Shown here piece by piece: positions 9,611 to 18,726 of a DNA stretch of 64,000 nucleotides. Numbering within the stretch: position 1 is the stretch's first letter; the number at the start of each line of letters is the position of its first letter. The DNA comes from Cordylochernes scorpioides (Eukaryota > Arthropoda > Arachnida > Pseudoscorpiones > Chernetidae): assembly GCA_030710605.1 (NCBI GenBank), contig CP092886.1, forward strand, positions 166,314,573-166,378,572. The letters run 5' to 3'. The notes beneath the pieces are model-generated. The model had not been told where the DNA came from and searched no databases. It saw only the letters and a program-made list of their open reading frames with translations. Made by a program: the position numbers and the translations under genes.

Positions 9611-10636
9611 TAACATAAATAAATATATTTATATTAAAAATATCTTATATTTACATTTACGAAACATTCAATATAATAATGCTTATAACCAAAAATATAT
9701 TTAAATTTAAAATATCAACAATCATCAAAAAGGTTTACCGATGTGAAATAATCACCATTTACCTAGGCAAATAATGGGGTCGTTTACATTAGAATGATAT
9801 TTGAAAAAGATATTTTTATTTAAATTCTCTACATATTTATATAGCAATGTAAATTAAAATATTTTACAATATCGAATCTATTTACATACACAACGGTGTA
9901 ACAAAGGTAAATATATAGAGTAAACACAATAAAGCTATATTTAAATTAAATTCCTTCTCTCTCATCGCGCTCCCTCCGAATAAAATATAATAACTAAGAT
10001 CTTTTTCTCTTCAATATAGAGTTATTTACTCTAGGATTAGGCTTGCGGAGAATCTATCTTTCGTGTGGTTACTTAACTTCCTCCTATTAAAAAGAAAATA
10101 TAAAAATGTGGAGATTAACAACTTTCATTCCAACTTTGCAGACGATAACAATTTTATTTCAGCTATTATTTTGTTTCATTTATTTACACACACAATACCC
10201 CTTTATAGCAACAATTTATTTTGAACAACTAAAAATATATATTAGAGAAGATAGTGTTTTATTTTATTGTAAGGTTATATATTGAAAATGACTCGAAATT
10301 GGTGTTTGTACGATATAAATAAATGATTTTAGAAAATATAGGTTAATATTGCGCATTTTGTTCAAATTTCTTACACATTTTATTATTGTTATCAAATATT
10401 TTCAGATATTGAAAGTGCTATGGAATTTATTAAGGCTGTTTTCTCCTTATTTTAAAAGAAAAAGATAGTGAGATAAAAAATATATTTTAAAATAATATCA
10501 TTTAAAATATTTTATTTATAATTATATATATTATTCCTACCCCCTCTCTCTAAAATATGATGTGTATAACAAAAAAAAAGAAATATACACTCATAGAAAA
10601 AAAGGAAAGTGTACCTTTTAGCATGTATATATATAT
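9611..10636. other. No gene seen
   Basis: Very AT-rich sequence with microsatellite-like TA runs. No ORF with a domain, and no repeat partner recognised. Confidence 0.5.
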
Positions 10637-10906
10637 ATTTAGGGTAAATGAATATCATACAACTTTATGATATATATACATATTATGTACTTAGATATTA
10701 TTGCGTGAAATGGTGTTAAATATGTATTATATATATAAAGAAAAAGGCATCTCCTTATCAATCGGAATAAATATCAACTTATTCCGATAGATGGCGCAAG
10801 CCATCAGCAACTTTCAGTTGCACGATAAGGAGATGCCTTTTTCTTAATTTATACACCTTATCCCAGTACAATATATTACATTCGTACTATTCTTTTCATA
10901 TATATA
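10637..10906 (+). repeat. 270-bp direct repeat, copy A
   Basis: By eye this is identical to 11232-11501 (offset 595 bp). It contains the cloverleaf at 10740-10843. The identity over AT-rich flanks shows a recent duplication. Confidence 0.9.
10740..10843. other. Perfect four-way-junction (cloverleaf) inverted repeat A
   Basis: An outer 20-bp stem (10740-10759 with 10824-10843, perfect) encloses three perfect hairpins. The first is ATCGGAATAA/TTATTCCGAT (10761-10788). The second is GATGGC-GCAA-GCCATC (10790-10805), with a GNRA-type tetraloop. The third is GCAACT-TTC-AGTTGC (10807-10821). Either strand could fold this way. Degraded relatives occur at 3985, 4195, 33110 and 55900. There is no box A/B and no anticodon arm logic, so it is not a tRNA. 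It may be a structured non-autonomous element. Confidence 0.8.
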
Positions 10907-11074
10907 AATAATTGCTATTTCTCCTTAAAATATTTTTTTTTTCGTCCAAAAGAAACATTCGCGGTATAATTGCAATTTTCGTTTTACATATATATATATT
11001 TATATTTTGTATATACTTTACTATATATACTGTACTGATTAGCACCATAGCCTGAAACCACGATAGGCAGATTT

Positions 11075-11130
11075 ACTTTTTCCTGAATTTGCCAAAACTG
11101 GTGTTATTATACATTTTTCATCACTTTTTT
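11075..11130 (-). repeat. Dispersed short repeat (CACCAGTTTTGG family), inverted
   Basis: CTGAATTTGCCAAAACTGGTGTT followed by a CATCACTTTTT stretch is the complement of the end part of the block at 7210-7250. Confidence 0.45.
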
Positions 11131-11231
11131 AGGTTCTTTACACGAATAATGAACCAAAACGCATTGTTTTAGTGTATTTATTAACGGGAATGGTACCTCT
11201 TTGGTATATATACATAAAAAAGCATCTCTTC

Positions 11232-11501
11232 ATTTAGGGTAAATGAATATCATACAACTTTATGATATATATACATATTATGTACTTAGATATTATTGCG
11301 TGAAATGGTGTTAAATATGTATTATATATATAAAGAAAAAGGCATCTCCTTATCAATCGGAATAAATATCAACTTATTCCGATAGATGGCGCAAGCCATC
11401 AGCAACTTTCAGTTGCACGATAAGGAGATGCCTTTTTCTTAATTTATACACCTTATCCCAGTACAATATATTACATTCGTACTATTCTTTTCATATATAT
11501 A
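11232..11501 (+). repeat. 270-bp direct repeat, copy B
   Basis: Second copy of 10637-10906. The 325-bp spacer between the copies is unrelated to them. Confidence 0.9.
11335..11438. other. Perfect four-way-junction (cloverleaf) inverted repeat B
   Basis: Same structure and sequence as the cloverleaf at 10740-10843, shifted by 595 bp. Confidence 0.8.
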
Positions 11502-11781
11502 TACTTATCTCTTTTTAATGTCATGAAAAGGGTATCCATCAAGTTGTGTTTAGGATTTGACATTCAAACATGACCGATATGTTACTGTTTACCGCTAACA
11601 CTAAAAGACGAATATGAAGCGTTTCCTTTAATTAATAATTATAATTTACAATCTTTCGAACCTATCTTTGTCCTTCAAAAGGTATATATAATTATAGTTT
11701 AAAAAATACCTTATATGTATAACGTATGCAACTTTTGCACGGAGGCACATAAAGATAACGTTTGAGAGAAACACATGAATA

Positions 11782-13101
11782 CGAAGTGTGTTCAAAAAGT
11801 ATCGCGACTTTTGAATTTTCGCGGGTTACGTATATTCGAATTTCGATCTTTTTGTGGCTTTATGTTGGTACTCATGTCTCTCACTTATGCCGACAAGCTC
11901 GGCTATTTTGAATGTCCACTTAATTGTTGACAGCTGATTTGCTTGCAGGTGTTTTGGGTCGTCTTCGATTTTTACCTATTAAAAAAATGGATCAAATAAC
12001 CTGTATCAAATTTTGTGTGAAAAACGAAATTAAGTGCGCGGAGGCATTCCGAATGTTGTCTGTGGCATACGGAGAAGCTACCTTGGACCGAAGCAACGTT
12101 TATCGGTGGTACAAAATGTTCTCAGAAGGCCGAGAAGATGTGAACGACGAAGAGCGTGACGGACGCTCAAGCACTTCAACAACAGACGAAAAAATTAATG
12201 AAGTGGAGAAAATGATATTGGCCAATCGTCGAATCACCGTTAGAGAAGTTGCTGAGGACCTAAACATATCGATTGGCTCGTGCTATTCGATTTTTATCAA
12301 TGATTCGGGCATTAGACGGGTCGCCGCGAAATTCGTTCCAAAATTGCTCAATTGCGACCAAAAACAGCATCGCATGAATATTGCTAATGAGATGTTGGAC
12401 TCTGTCCGCGACGACCCAAATTTGCTCCAGAGGGTCATAACTGGTGACGAAGCGTGGGTTTATGGTTATGACGTGGAAACCAAAGCTCAATCATCTCAAT
12501 GGAAGCTGCCGCACGAACCAAGACCGAAAAAAGCGCGCCAAGTTCGGTCGAATGTGAAAGGTTTGCTGACAGTTTTCTTCGATTGAAGGGGCGTGGTGCA
12601 TCATGAGTTCTTGCCACAGGGTAGAACGGTCAATAAGGAATATTACCTGCAAGTTATGCGCAATTTGGGCGAAGCAATCCGCCAGAAACGCCCGGATTTG
12701 TGGAAGAACAAAAATTGGCTTTTGCACCACGATAACGCCCCTGCTCACACATCGTTGCTTGTGCGCGACCTTTTGGCCAAAAACAACACACTAATGATGC
12801 CGCAGCCACCGTATTCCCCAGATCTGGCCCACTGTGATTTTTCTTGTTCCCTAAACTGAAGAGGCCCATGAAAGGACGACGTTACGCTACGCTTGACGAG
12901 ATAAAGACGGCATCGAAGGAGGAGCTGAAAAAGATTTTAAAAAATGATTTTTGAAGTGCTTCGAAGATTGGAAAAACCGTTGGCACAAGTGTATAATATC
13001 TTATGGGGATTACTTTGAAGGGGGCAAAATAGGTATTCATGAATAAATAAATAATTTTTGAAAAAAACACAAAAGTCGCGATACTTTTTGAACACACCTC
13101 G
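11782..13101 (+). mobile_element. Mariner transposon, inactive
   Basis: The 32-bp terminal inverted repeats (CGARGTGTGTTCAAAAAG..) have one mismatch and are flanked on each side by a TA target duplication (11780-11781, 13102-13103). Total length 1320 bp is typical for mariner. It encodes a D,D34D transposase with three lesions. Confidence 0.93.
11987..13046 (+). pseudogene. Mariner transposase, one stop and two frameshifts
   Basis: The start MDQITCIKF at 11987 is preferred over the upstream in-frame ATG because it fits the usual mariner N-terminus. An N-terminal HTH and the GRSSTSTTDEKI linker are followed by VITGDEAWVYGYD with the first aspartate. A TGA at 12584-12586 interrupts the frame after VFFD. 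Then come HHDNAPAHTS with the second aspartate and SPDLAHCD with the third, 34 residues apart, the mariner D34D signature. One base is missing in the T run right after HCDF (near 12838) and one more in the T run near 12949. Reading then returns to a normal C-terminus (YGDYFEGGKIGIHE). Both deletions are in homopolymers, so they could be sequencing errors, but the TGA would still block it. Cut-and-paste transposition is the family function. Confidence 0.9.
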
Positions 13102-13227
13102 TACATTTAAAATAAACCTTTTATTGTAGTTTTTATTGTATGCACATGTGTTCTTATTTTAGCGTTATATACCATCGAAGATTTTCGTCCGATCTAATGT
13201 GTTTGCATCCCATCTAATCGGCTAGTA

Positions 13228-13433
13228 CAAAGGTCGGTAAACTGCGGCACCCGAGCCACATGCGGCTCTTTGGATGTGAAGCTGCGGCTCTTTATATAGT
13301 TCCATACGCAAATATTATCCATGCGAGTACTATTTATTATTAACAAAGAAAATTTTTTTTAGCTCTTTAAAAACTTTGAAATTTTGTAAATTGAAATTTT
13401 TGACACTCCGATTCAAAAGATTGTCGACCCCTG
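13228..13433. mobile_element. hAT MITE (about 206 bp)
   Basis: The ends CAAAGGTCGGTAAACT and (inverted) CAGGGGTCGACAATCT form imperfect terminal repeats of the CAGGGGTCGGCAAAC type. GAGCCACATGCGGCTCTTTGG follows inside. Flanking 8-mers GGCTAGTA and AGCTAGCA are a likely 8-bp target duplication with two changes, as expected for hAT. No ORF; non-autonomous. Confidence 0.75.
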
Positions 13434-14500
13434 AGCTAGCATAATGTAAAACTTGGTATATTAATGATAAAACAAACTCCAGATCGTACAAATGAACGTT
13501 CGTACGTCTTCGTGATTCTCATTAATCAGGAATTTCTTTTTTATCTAAATGTTTATTATTTTTCAATCCGTGATATTTATCATAATGGTCATTTTTTATA
13601 GAATCAGCAAAATAGAACTATGTACATTTTTAGGCTGTTGACCCTTATCAGTGCTCACCATGGTATCCATGTTGCCTACGTGGTCTTCTTTCGAGCCACA
13701 CATTATGGTTTATAAGCCCTATATATTAAATTAAATGTCATTGCCAATCAATGCTGGAAATATAAATATATTACCCCTTACCCAACTTAGCAGCACAATT
13801 TAAAAAAAAAATAAATCTTATCTCGTAGAATTATTATTTTCCTTCTTTGTTGAAAATATTTTGAATTCCCTTATCGCTCAATATTTATAAGAATTACAAA
13901 AATATCGTTTCTTTAAAAAATATCGTATTGAAAGGTATAAAATGATGACGTGTGATAGAATATATTTAAAAAGATGCTATAACGCAGCTATTGTGTTAAC
14001 ACAATCCCATTAGAAATAGAACTAGGAATGTAATACACGGCCAAGTATTTCTTAGATACGCTATCGTAATTGATCGTTTCGAGAGGCCTGTGATGGCCAC
14101 GTCCATCGACCGCTGAGAGCCTATTGATTATCAAAACAGAGATAGATGGGAATATCTACATCCTGCGTCATTCCTTCCTATCAACTTGGCAGCAGTTCCA
14201 GATAGTGGCTGTTTACTGCCACCTTTTAGCGCTTCACCTATTTTATTATTTTTTAGCTGAAAAATATTAAAGCGGAAAACAAAGAACACATATTATTGAA
14301 AAATAACATACCACGGATTTTTATACCACAACAACAATGCCTTTATATAAGTATACCTCGTCTTATATAGACTCGTACTGGAGTCTAAATATATATAAAA
14401 AACTTGGTAATCGTTTTAAAAAATAAATAATAATCAAATATATACATAGTCTTGGAGTTATTATTATGATTATTATCATTAGTACATGTGGTACAGGCCA
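13434..14500. other. No gene; possible conserved noncoding island at 14040-14245
   Basis: AT-rich apart from 14040-14245, which is balanced in composition, not repeated in the window and has no ORF (for example GAGAGCCTATTGATTATC and GATGGGAATATCTACATCC). Such islands may be enhancers; that is only a guess from composition. Confidence 0.35.
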
Positions 14501-14504
14501 TGAT

Positions 14505-14775
14505 AATCATGGTGGATAGAAGTTGGCGACTGTTTTTATTGTAAGTGCACAACATGTCTACACATGTGAAAATAAAGTTCGAATTTTACACTTACAAATG
14601 TGCCGGAGCCCCGTTTGATTACTTGCACTCACTGGCGGTGTTGGACCCTTGCAAGAATCGGGGGCCATTGAAGCATTTTATTTTTTAGATAAAAGTGCTC
14701 AGTGCGGGATTCGATCCCGGGTCGTAGCGGTCGAAAAACAACGGTTTAGACCACCCTTCCACCGACCCCCTAAGT
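14505..14775 (-). mobile_element. tRNA-derived SINE
   Basis: On the minus strand a tRNA-like head (14775 down to about 14695) has a box A-like GGTGGAAGGGTGGTC (complement of 14749-14763) and box B GGATCGAATCC (complement of 14707-14717). The acceptor stem cannot pair, so this is not a tRNA gene. A body with CGATTCTTGCAAGGGTCC, GCCAGTGAGTGCAAG and GGGGCTCCGGCAC follows, then a 3' part near CATGATTATCATGGCC. Transcription by RNA polymerase III and LINE-dependent spread are known for SINEs. A possible 3' fragment is at 6100-6140. Confidence 0.7.
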
Positions 14776-15599
14776 CTTGGAGTGAATTATAACAATCGCT
14801 GAGTGTCATCTGTAGATCTAGTACTACAAGAATACAAAGCTCTCTCTAAGGCCATTAAATCAGAAAAAAAAGCTCATACATCTTTCATTTTTACATATCA
14901 TCATATAATCTGTAAAAACATGGATAATTCCTTCTTCCCAAAGATCCATATATCTATAAAATGTACGGGGATCCAACTGAAAAAGTTCATATATGCTCAT
15001 ATATGAATTATTAAACATTTATTCTATTTCCATATAAAATATATGAATCTTTAAAATATCAGATAAAAAAGTAATATCTTGATCACATACAACTCAGTCT
15101 TCCAAGAGAAACCAATGCCATCTAGCGGAATAAATATAAACCAACCGTTGATTCAAGTATTCCATAATACCTTTCATCGATAAACCAAGAAAATAAAACG
15201 GTTTCAAGTTATTCTCTTTTCTTTTATCATATTATGAATCCCGTAAAATGATAATTAATTAGAAATATATTGACAGCTAAAGCAAGCAAACTGCACGTTG
15301 AAGATATCAATTAGATTTGAATAAATAAATCGACACACTAATATAGAGATACTACCCCATAGATGTAGGCAGTCTTCTATATATACCACAATAGTTAACG
15401 AATTTTTGGGTTCAACTTGAGATCTCGAGATATCATTCGACCAGCACGTATCCTCCACCCATGCACTCATATATTTTCAAAAATTGTTTATAACACACAA
15501 AGAATGTAATATATATTTTCTCCCCCTTTCAATTACATTAATATTTAAAATATGTAAAAAATAATTTGTATATAAAAATAGTATATATCATCAATTTAT
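14776..15599. other. No gene seen
   Basis: AT-rich sequence. 15115-15200 holds a short GCCATCTAGCGG segment like the borders of other repeats. The ORFs are short and lack domains. Confidence 0.45.
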
Positions 15600-15680
15600 T
15601 GTGATACTCCTGTAGAAGGACTGACAAATCCGAAAGCTTGAAAATAAAAATTTGAACAAGAAACTTAACCTTGGAAGCTT
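15600..15680 (+). repeat. Penelope-like end fragment (possible)
   Basis: GATACTCCTGTAGAAGGACTG, then CCGAAAGCTTGAAAATAAAA, matches the order at 9090-9165 (inverted) and 5630-5690. Confidence 0.35.
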
Positions 15681-16240
15681 TATTTATTTTATAATATAGA
15701 GAGTGTCAATCAATAAATATATAATTATAAACTTACTATATATGTTTGAACGAAATATTGGAAAATATATATATTTTTTAAATTAGTATATAAGAAATAC
15801 TCTACTATATATATTTATAAATAATATTTATTTTACGAAATAAAATAATATTTTATGAAATGTAAATTTATATTACTTTTGCAACGAAGTGAATTTGCCT
15901 CGAGCTGCTAAGATAAACATAAATTGTTACCGATTAATATCTAAATTGTAAATTATTAAGTTGTATATATGTGTGTGAAAAAGGAATGGTCAGATGGAGA
16001 TTTTAAAAATAAAAAAGGCATATCATGACCACTCACCTGTTGGCCCTGTTCAAGGCGGGGCAGGCTGTCTGTTAACGAACAAAATATTGCTCCAAGAGGT
16101 TTACAGAAAATTTAAAAAAAAAGGTATTCAAGGCTAATTTTTCAGACCTATGCTGAATTTGTAAAAAGGTTGGAAAAATAGGTAAAATATCAGATGGTGA
16201 TACTAATTTTTAAATCATTTTTTCATTCCTACACATATAT
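15681..16240. other. No gene; retrozyme tail fragment at 16005-16060
   Basis: AT-rich. AAAAAAGGCATATCATGACCACTCACCT at about 16010-16040 resembles the retrozyme tail in inverted orientation. Confidence 0.4.
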
Positions 16241-16244
16241 ATGT

Positions 16245-16400
16245 TTAATTAAAAAGGCATATATTGGATCAAAATATCATTTATTTTACCAATATTTCAG
16301 TTGGCTTGAACGCCAACCTTTATCAAGGTGTTATAACATTTTAAAGTGTGTCAACAACAAACTCAGCGCCACATAACGTCAAGAGAATCCAATATATGCA
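16245..16400. repeat. Foldback element, family FB2
   Basis: It starts with AAAAAGGCATATATTGGATC and ends with the near-complement AATCCAATATATGCATTTTTT. Inside are CCAATATTTCAGTTGGC, GAACGCCAACCTTTATCAAGG and CTCAGCGCCACATAACGTC. Further copies: 18360-18482 (shorter), 29905-30140 (inverted), fragment at 17100-17150. No ORF. Confidence 0.7.
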
Positions 16401-16484
16401 TTTTTTAATTAAATATTCATTTATAGATTGCTCTATTTTAAAAACATATATATGTAATTTATATATAAATTAGTTCATGTAGGC

Positions 16485-16690
16485 ATTCAGGATATGCCTA
16501 TTTTGCTTTATATCAACACCTTTTATTTTTTCACGCTGATGAAGACCAAAAGCCCGAAACGTGTTCGTGTGGTTGGCTTTTCTTGATTAATATAATAATG
16601 TGAATAATGGACTTGTTCAACGTTTTTTTAAAATTTCTTTTTATAAATATGACGCTCTGTCATCTGAAAGGTTCATGTGAGCAGTAAGGT
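16485..16690 (+). repeat. Retrozyme-like copy with short unit
   Basis: The tail motif (CAGGATATGCC..ATCAACACC..TTTT) runs directly into a hammerhead core and then into the body (GGCTTTTCTTGATT .. GACGCTCTGTCATCTGAAAG..CATGTG). Compared with the 351-nt units it lacks the roughly 100 bp between tail and ribozyme, so it is a shorter subfamily. The tail-ribozyme-body order is what a tandem or circular RNA source would give. Confidence 0.6.
16532..16569 (+). ncRNA. Hammerhead ribozyme, short-unit copy
   Basis: CACG (16532-16535) pairs with CGTG (16566-16569). CTGATGA is at 16536-16542 and GAAA at 16556-16559. Helix III is the self-complementary CGTG context, and cleavage is predicted after T16565. 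Helix II (AGAC/GCCC around CAAAA) has lost pairs, which would weaken activity. Confidence 0.65.
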
Positions 16691-16794
16691 AAAAACCTGA
16701 CTTTTGTTCAATATTTTCTTATTATTTCACTTATTCATTAAAGTGTAAAGTGTATATGAATTAATCATGATATTATGATTATACATATTAGGAT

Positions 16795-17035
16795 GCATTT
16801 GCGCGCCATCTGTTATTAAAATTCGAAACTATTATAAACGAGTATGATTCTTTTTTAAAATAATTAAACAATTTCTACTGCCCTTACTGCAATGTAAAAA
16901 TTAATGGGAGGGTCACCACTGATGAGCCAGGCCCTCCCATTGAATTTTCCATTGCAGTAAGAGCAGCAGAAATTGTTTATTTAAAAAAATTCCTACGCGT
17001 CTATAATAGTTTCAAAATTTCATTTATACATATGT
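16795..17035. repeat. Foldback element, family FB1
   Basis: Arms of about 110 bp with CGAAACTATTATA, TTTCTACTGCCCTTACTGCAATG and GGGAGGG meet near 16917-16925. GCGCGCCATCTGTTAT stands at the left border. The middle is shorter than in the other copies. Confidence 0.7.
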
Positions 17036-17209
17036 AATATTGTTACGTATAAATATTTACATTTTTAAAGGGGGGGATATATTAGTTTAAGAAGATATTT
17101 GATATTAATATTTCAGTTGTCTGAAGGCCAACCTTTTTCAAGTTTTTTTTTTTAAACCCTGAAAAGGCCTTCTAATATATATGTTATATTAAAATAGTAT
17201 TCTATTTAA

Positions 17210-17520
17210 AATTATATTTCATAGATCCAAATATTCTGTTAAATCGACCGCCAGAGGTCATGCTTCCCCTATAAAAACTCGTTGTTGTTCTTCCCCGATG
17301 GCTGGCTCAAAACCTTTGAACATTATGTAAATAATCTTTTGTTTTCCTTATTCTACTCGCCTTAAGCCAGGCATTACTTTTATCAAATTATGTTTTATTA
17401 TATAATCCTAAAGCTCAATTAAAACAATCTCTGATCAAAACTATTGTTGTAATTATACTTTCAAGAAATTTAACCACGACTGCATCACCATAGCATAATC
17501 ATCAAGATGATCCAAAATTC
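17210..17520 (-). repeat. Dispersed 300-bp repeat (CGGTCGATTTA family), inverted, longest copy
   Basis: Complement of the block order at 9340-9610, extended by TGCATCACCATAGCATAATCATCA. This copy shows the fullest length of the family, about 300 bp. Confidence 0.65.
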
Positions 17521-17559
17521 AAGCATGAAATCTCTATTCATTTTTAAATATAACATATA

Positions 17560-17706
17560 TATATAATAAAGATAAAGAAGGCATATCCTGACCAGGAGCA
17601 TATGTGCTTTTTAGATGGCAGAGAGCCATCTAGTTGTAGAGAAATCAACTAAACATTGATTTAGTCTGTTCCCTGATATTTGGCCAACCCATTTTCTTGA
17701 TAAATC
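17560..17706 (-). repeat. Retrozyme-like copy without ribozyme
   Basis: On the plus strand it reads GGCATATCCTGACCAGGAGCA, the AGATGGCAGAGAGCCATCTAG part, AATCAACTAAACATTGATTTA and TGGCCAACCCATTTTCTTGA, then breaks off 15-20 bp before where the hammerhead should lie. It is thus the inverted body, truncated at the ribozyme side. Confidence 0.6.
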
Positions 17707-17739
17707 AATATATATAATATAATCTAAAAATACAAATAT

Positions 17740-18056
17740 TATATATTTTTGAAATATATATTTTATCTCAATTCATTGATAATTCTACTTTTTTTTACTA
17801 TAGTTTCAGAATATGCCACTTTTAATTTATTGTAAATATGTATATAGTTAACTTACCTATTTTTTAAATTCACTAATATAGAATTAATTTAGTAAATACA
17901 CTGACTGTGACTGTGACACTATCTAGTGTGTAATTATCTTCAAGTAATTATCACGGCTTCAACTTCAAATCTTTATCTTTACTCCATGACCTTGTATAAT
18001 TATACAATGGGATAATAAAAAATATATTCACAACAAATATAATTATTCATAACATA
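17740..18056 (+). repeat. Dispersed 350-bp repeat, diverged copy
   Basis: Same order as 2550-2900 (TTGATAATTCTAC, TGTAAATATG, GTTAACTTA, CTAATATA, TGTGTAAT, TCAAGTAATT), but with many changes and short indels. Confidence 0.5.
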
Positions 18057-18061
18057 TAGAT

Positions 18062-18312
18062 ATATTGAAAATGGCATATCCTGACCAAGAGCACATTGCT
18101 ATACAGAAGGCAGAGCGCCATCTGGTGGAACAGAAATCAACTAAACATTGATTTAGCCTGTTCCCTGATATTTGGCCAACCCAATTTCTTGATAAATCAA
18201 GAAAAGCCATCCAAGCTAAATAAATGTTTAGTTGATTTCTGTTCCACCAGATGGCGCTCTGCCTTCTGTAAAGCACATGTGCTCCTGGTCAGGATATGCC
18301 ATTTTTAATATT
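18062..18312. repeat. Retrozyme-like palindrome (two inverted bodies)
   Basis: Two bodies face each other. The left, inverted, runs GGCATATCCTGACC to AAAAGCCATCC (about 18071-18212). The right, direct, runs TTTAGTTGATTTCTG to GGTCAGGATATGCC (about 18226-18299) plus a tail to 18335. They meet next to where the ribozyme cleavage site would be. Each would lack a complete hammerhead. Confidence 0.65.
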
Positions 18313-18359
18313 GATTTCAACACCTGATCTTTTTTTTTTTCGTTTTTTCATATAGATAT

Positions 18360-18482
18360 ATTTTTAAATAAAAAGGCATATATTGGATCAAAATATCATT
18401 TATTTTACCAATATTTCAGTTGGCTGAACGCCAACCTTTATCAAGGTGTTATAACATTTGATCTAATATATGCCTTTTTATT
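18360..18482. repeat. Foldback element, family FB2 (short form)
   Basis: AAAAAGGCATATATTGGATC and its near-complement GATCTAATATATGCCTTTTT bound CCAATATTTCAGTTGGC and GAACGCCAACCTTTATCAAGG. An internal deletion relative to 16245-16400 removes the CGCCACATAACG part. Confidence 0.7.
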
Positions 18483-18499
18483 ATAGATATATATTTAAA

Positions 18500-18715
18500 A
18501 TAATGAAGACATTTTCTGACCAAAATCACATGTGCCTTTTAGATGGCAGAGCGCCATCTAGTGGAGCAAAAATAATTTAAACGTTTATTTAACTTGCTCC
18601 GTGATATTTGGCCAACCCAATATCTTGATAAATCAAGAAAAGCCATCCACCTACGCGTTTCGCGCTGTTGGCGTTCGTCAGCGTGGAGCAGGCTATACCA
18701 TTTTTTTGCATTTGT
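18500..18715 (-). repeat. Retrozyme-like copy, inverted, with ribozyme
   Basis: The plus strand shows a diverged tail, the AGATGGCAGAGCGCCATCTAG palindrome, AAACGTTTATTTAA, TGGCCAACCC, TCAAGAAAAGCCATCCAC and then the complement of a hammerhead core. It directly precedes the Tc1-like transposon at 18727. Confidence 0.7.
18647..18686 (-). ncRNA. Hammerhead ribozyme
   Basis: Minus strand: CCACG, CTGACGA (complement of 18675-18681), helix II ACGC/GCGC with one lost pair and loop CAACA, GAAA (complement of 18658-18661), CGCGTA, then GGTGG, which pairs with CCACG except at one position. Predicted cleavage follows the GTA triplet. Confidence 0.7.
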
Positions 18716-18726
18716 TTTCACACATA

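Noticed and set aside
10740..10843. tRNA or snRNA in the cloverleaf
   Set aside because: Arm lengths (20/10/6/6), lack of boxes A and B and of a 3' tail do not fit. Symmetry suggests an inverted-repeat element.
14695..14775. tRNA gene on the minus strand
   Set aside because: Box A and B are present, but the acceptor ends do not pair and no clear anticodon arm is formed. The sequence continues into a SINE body.
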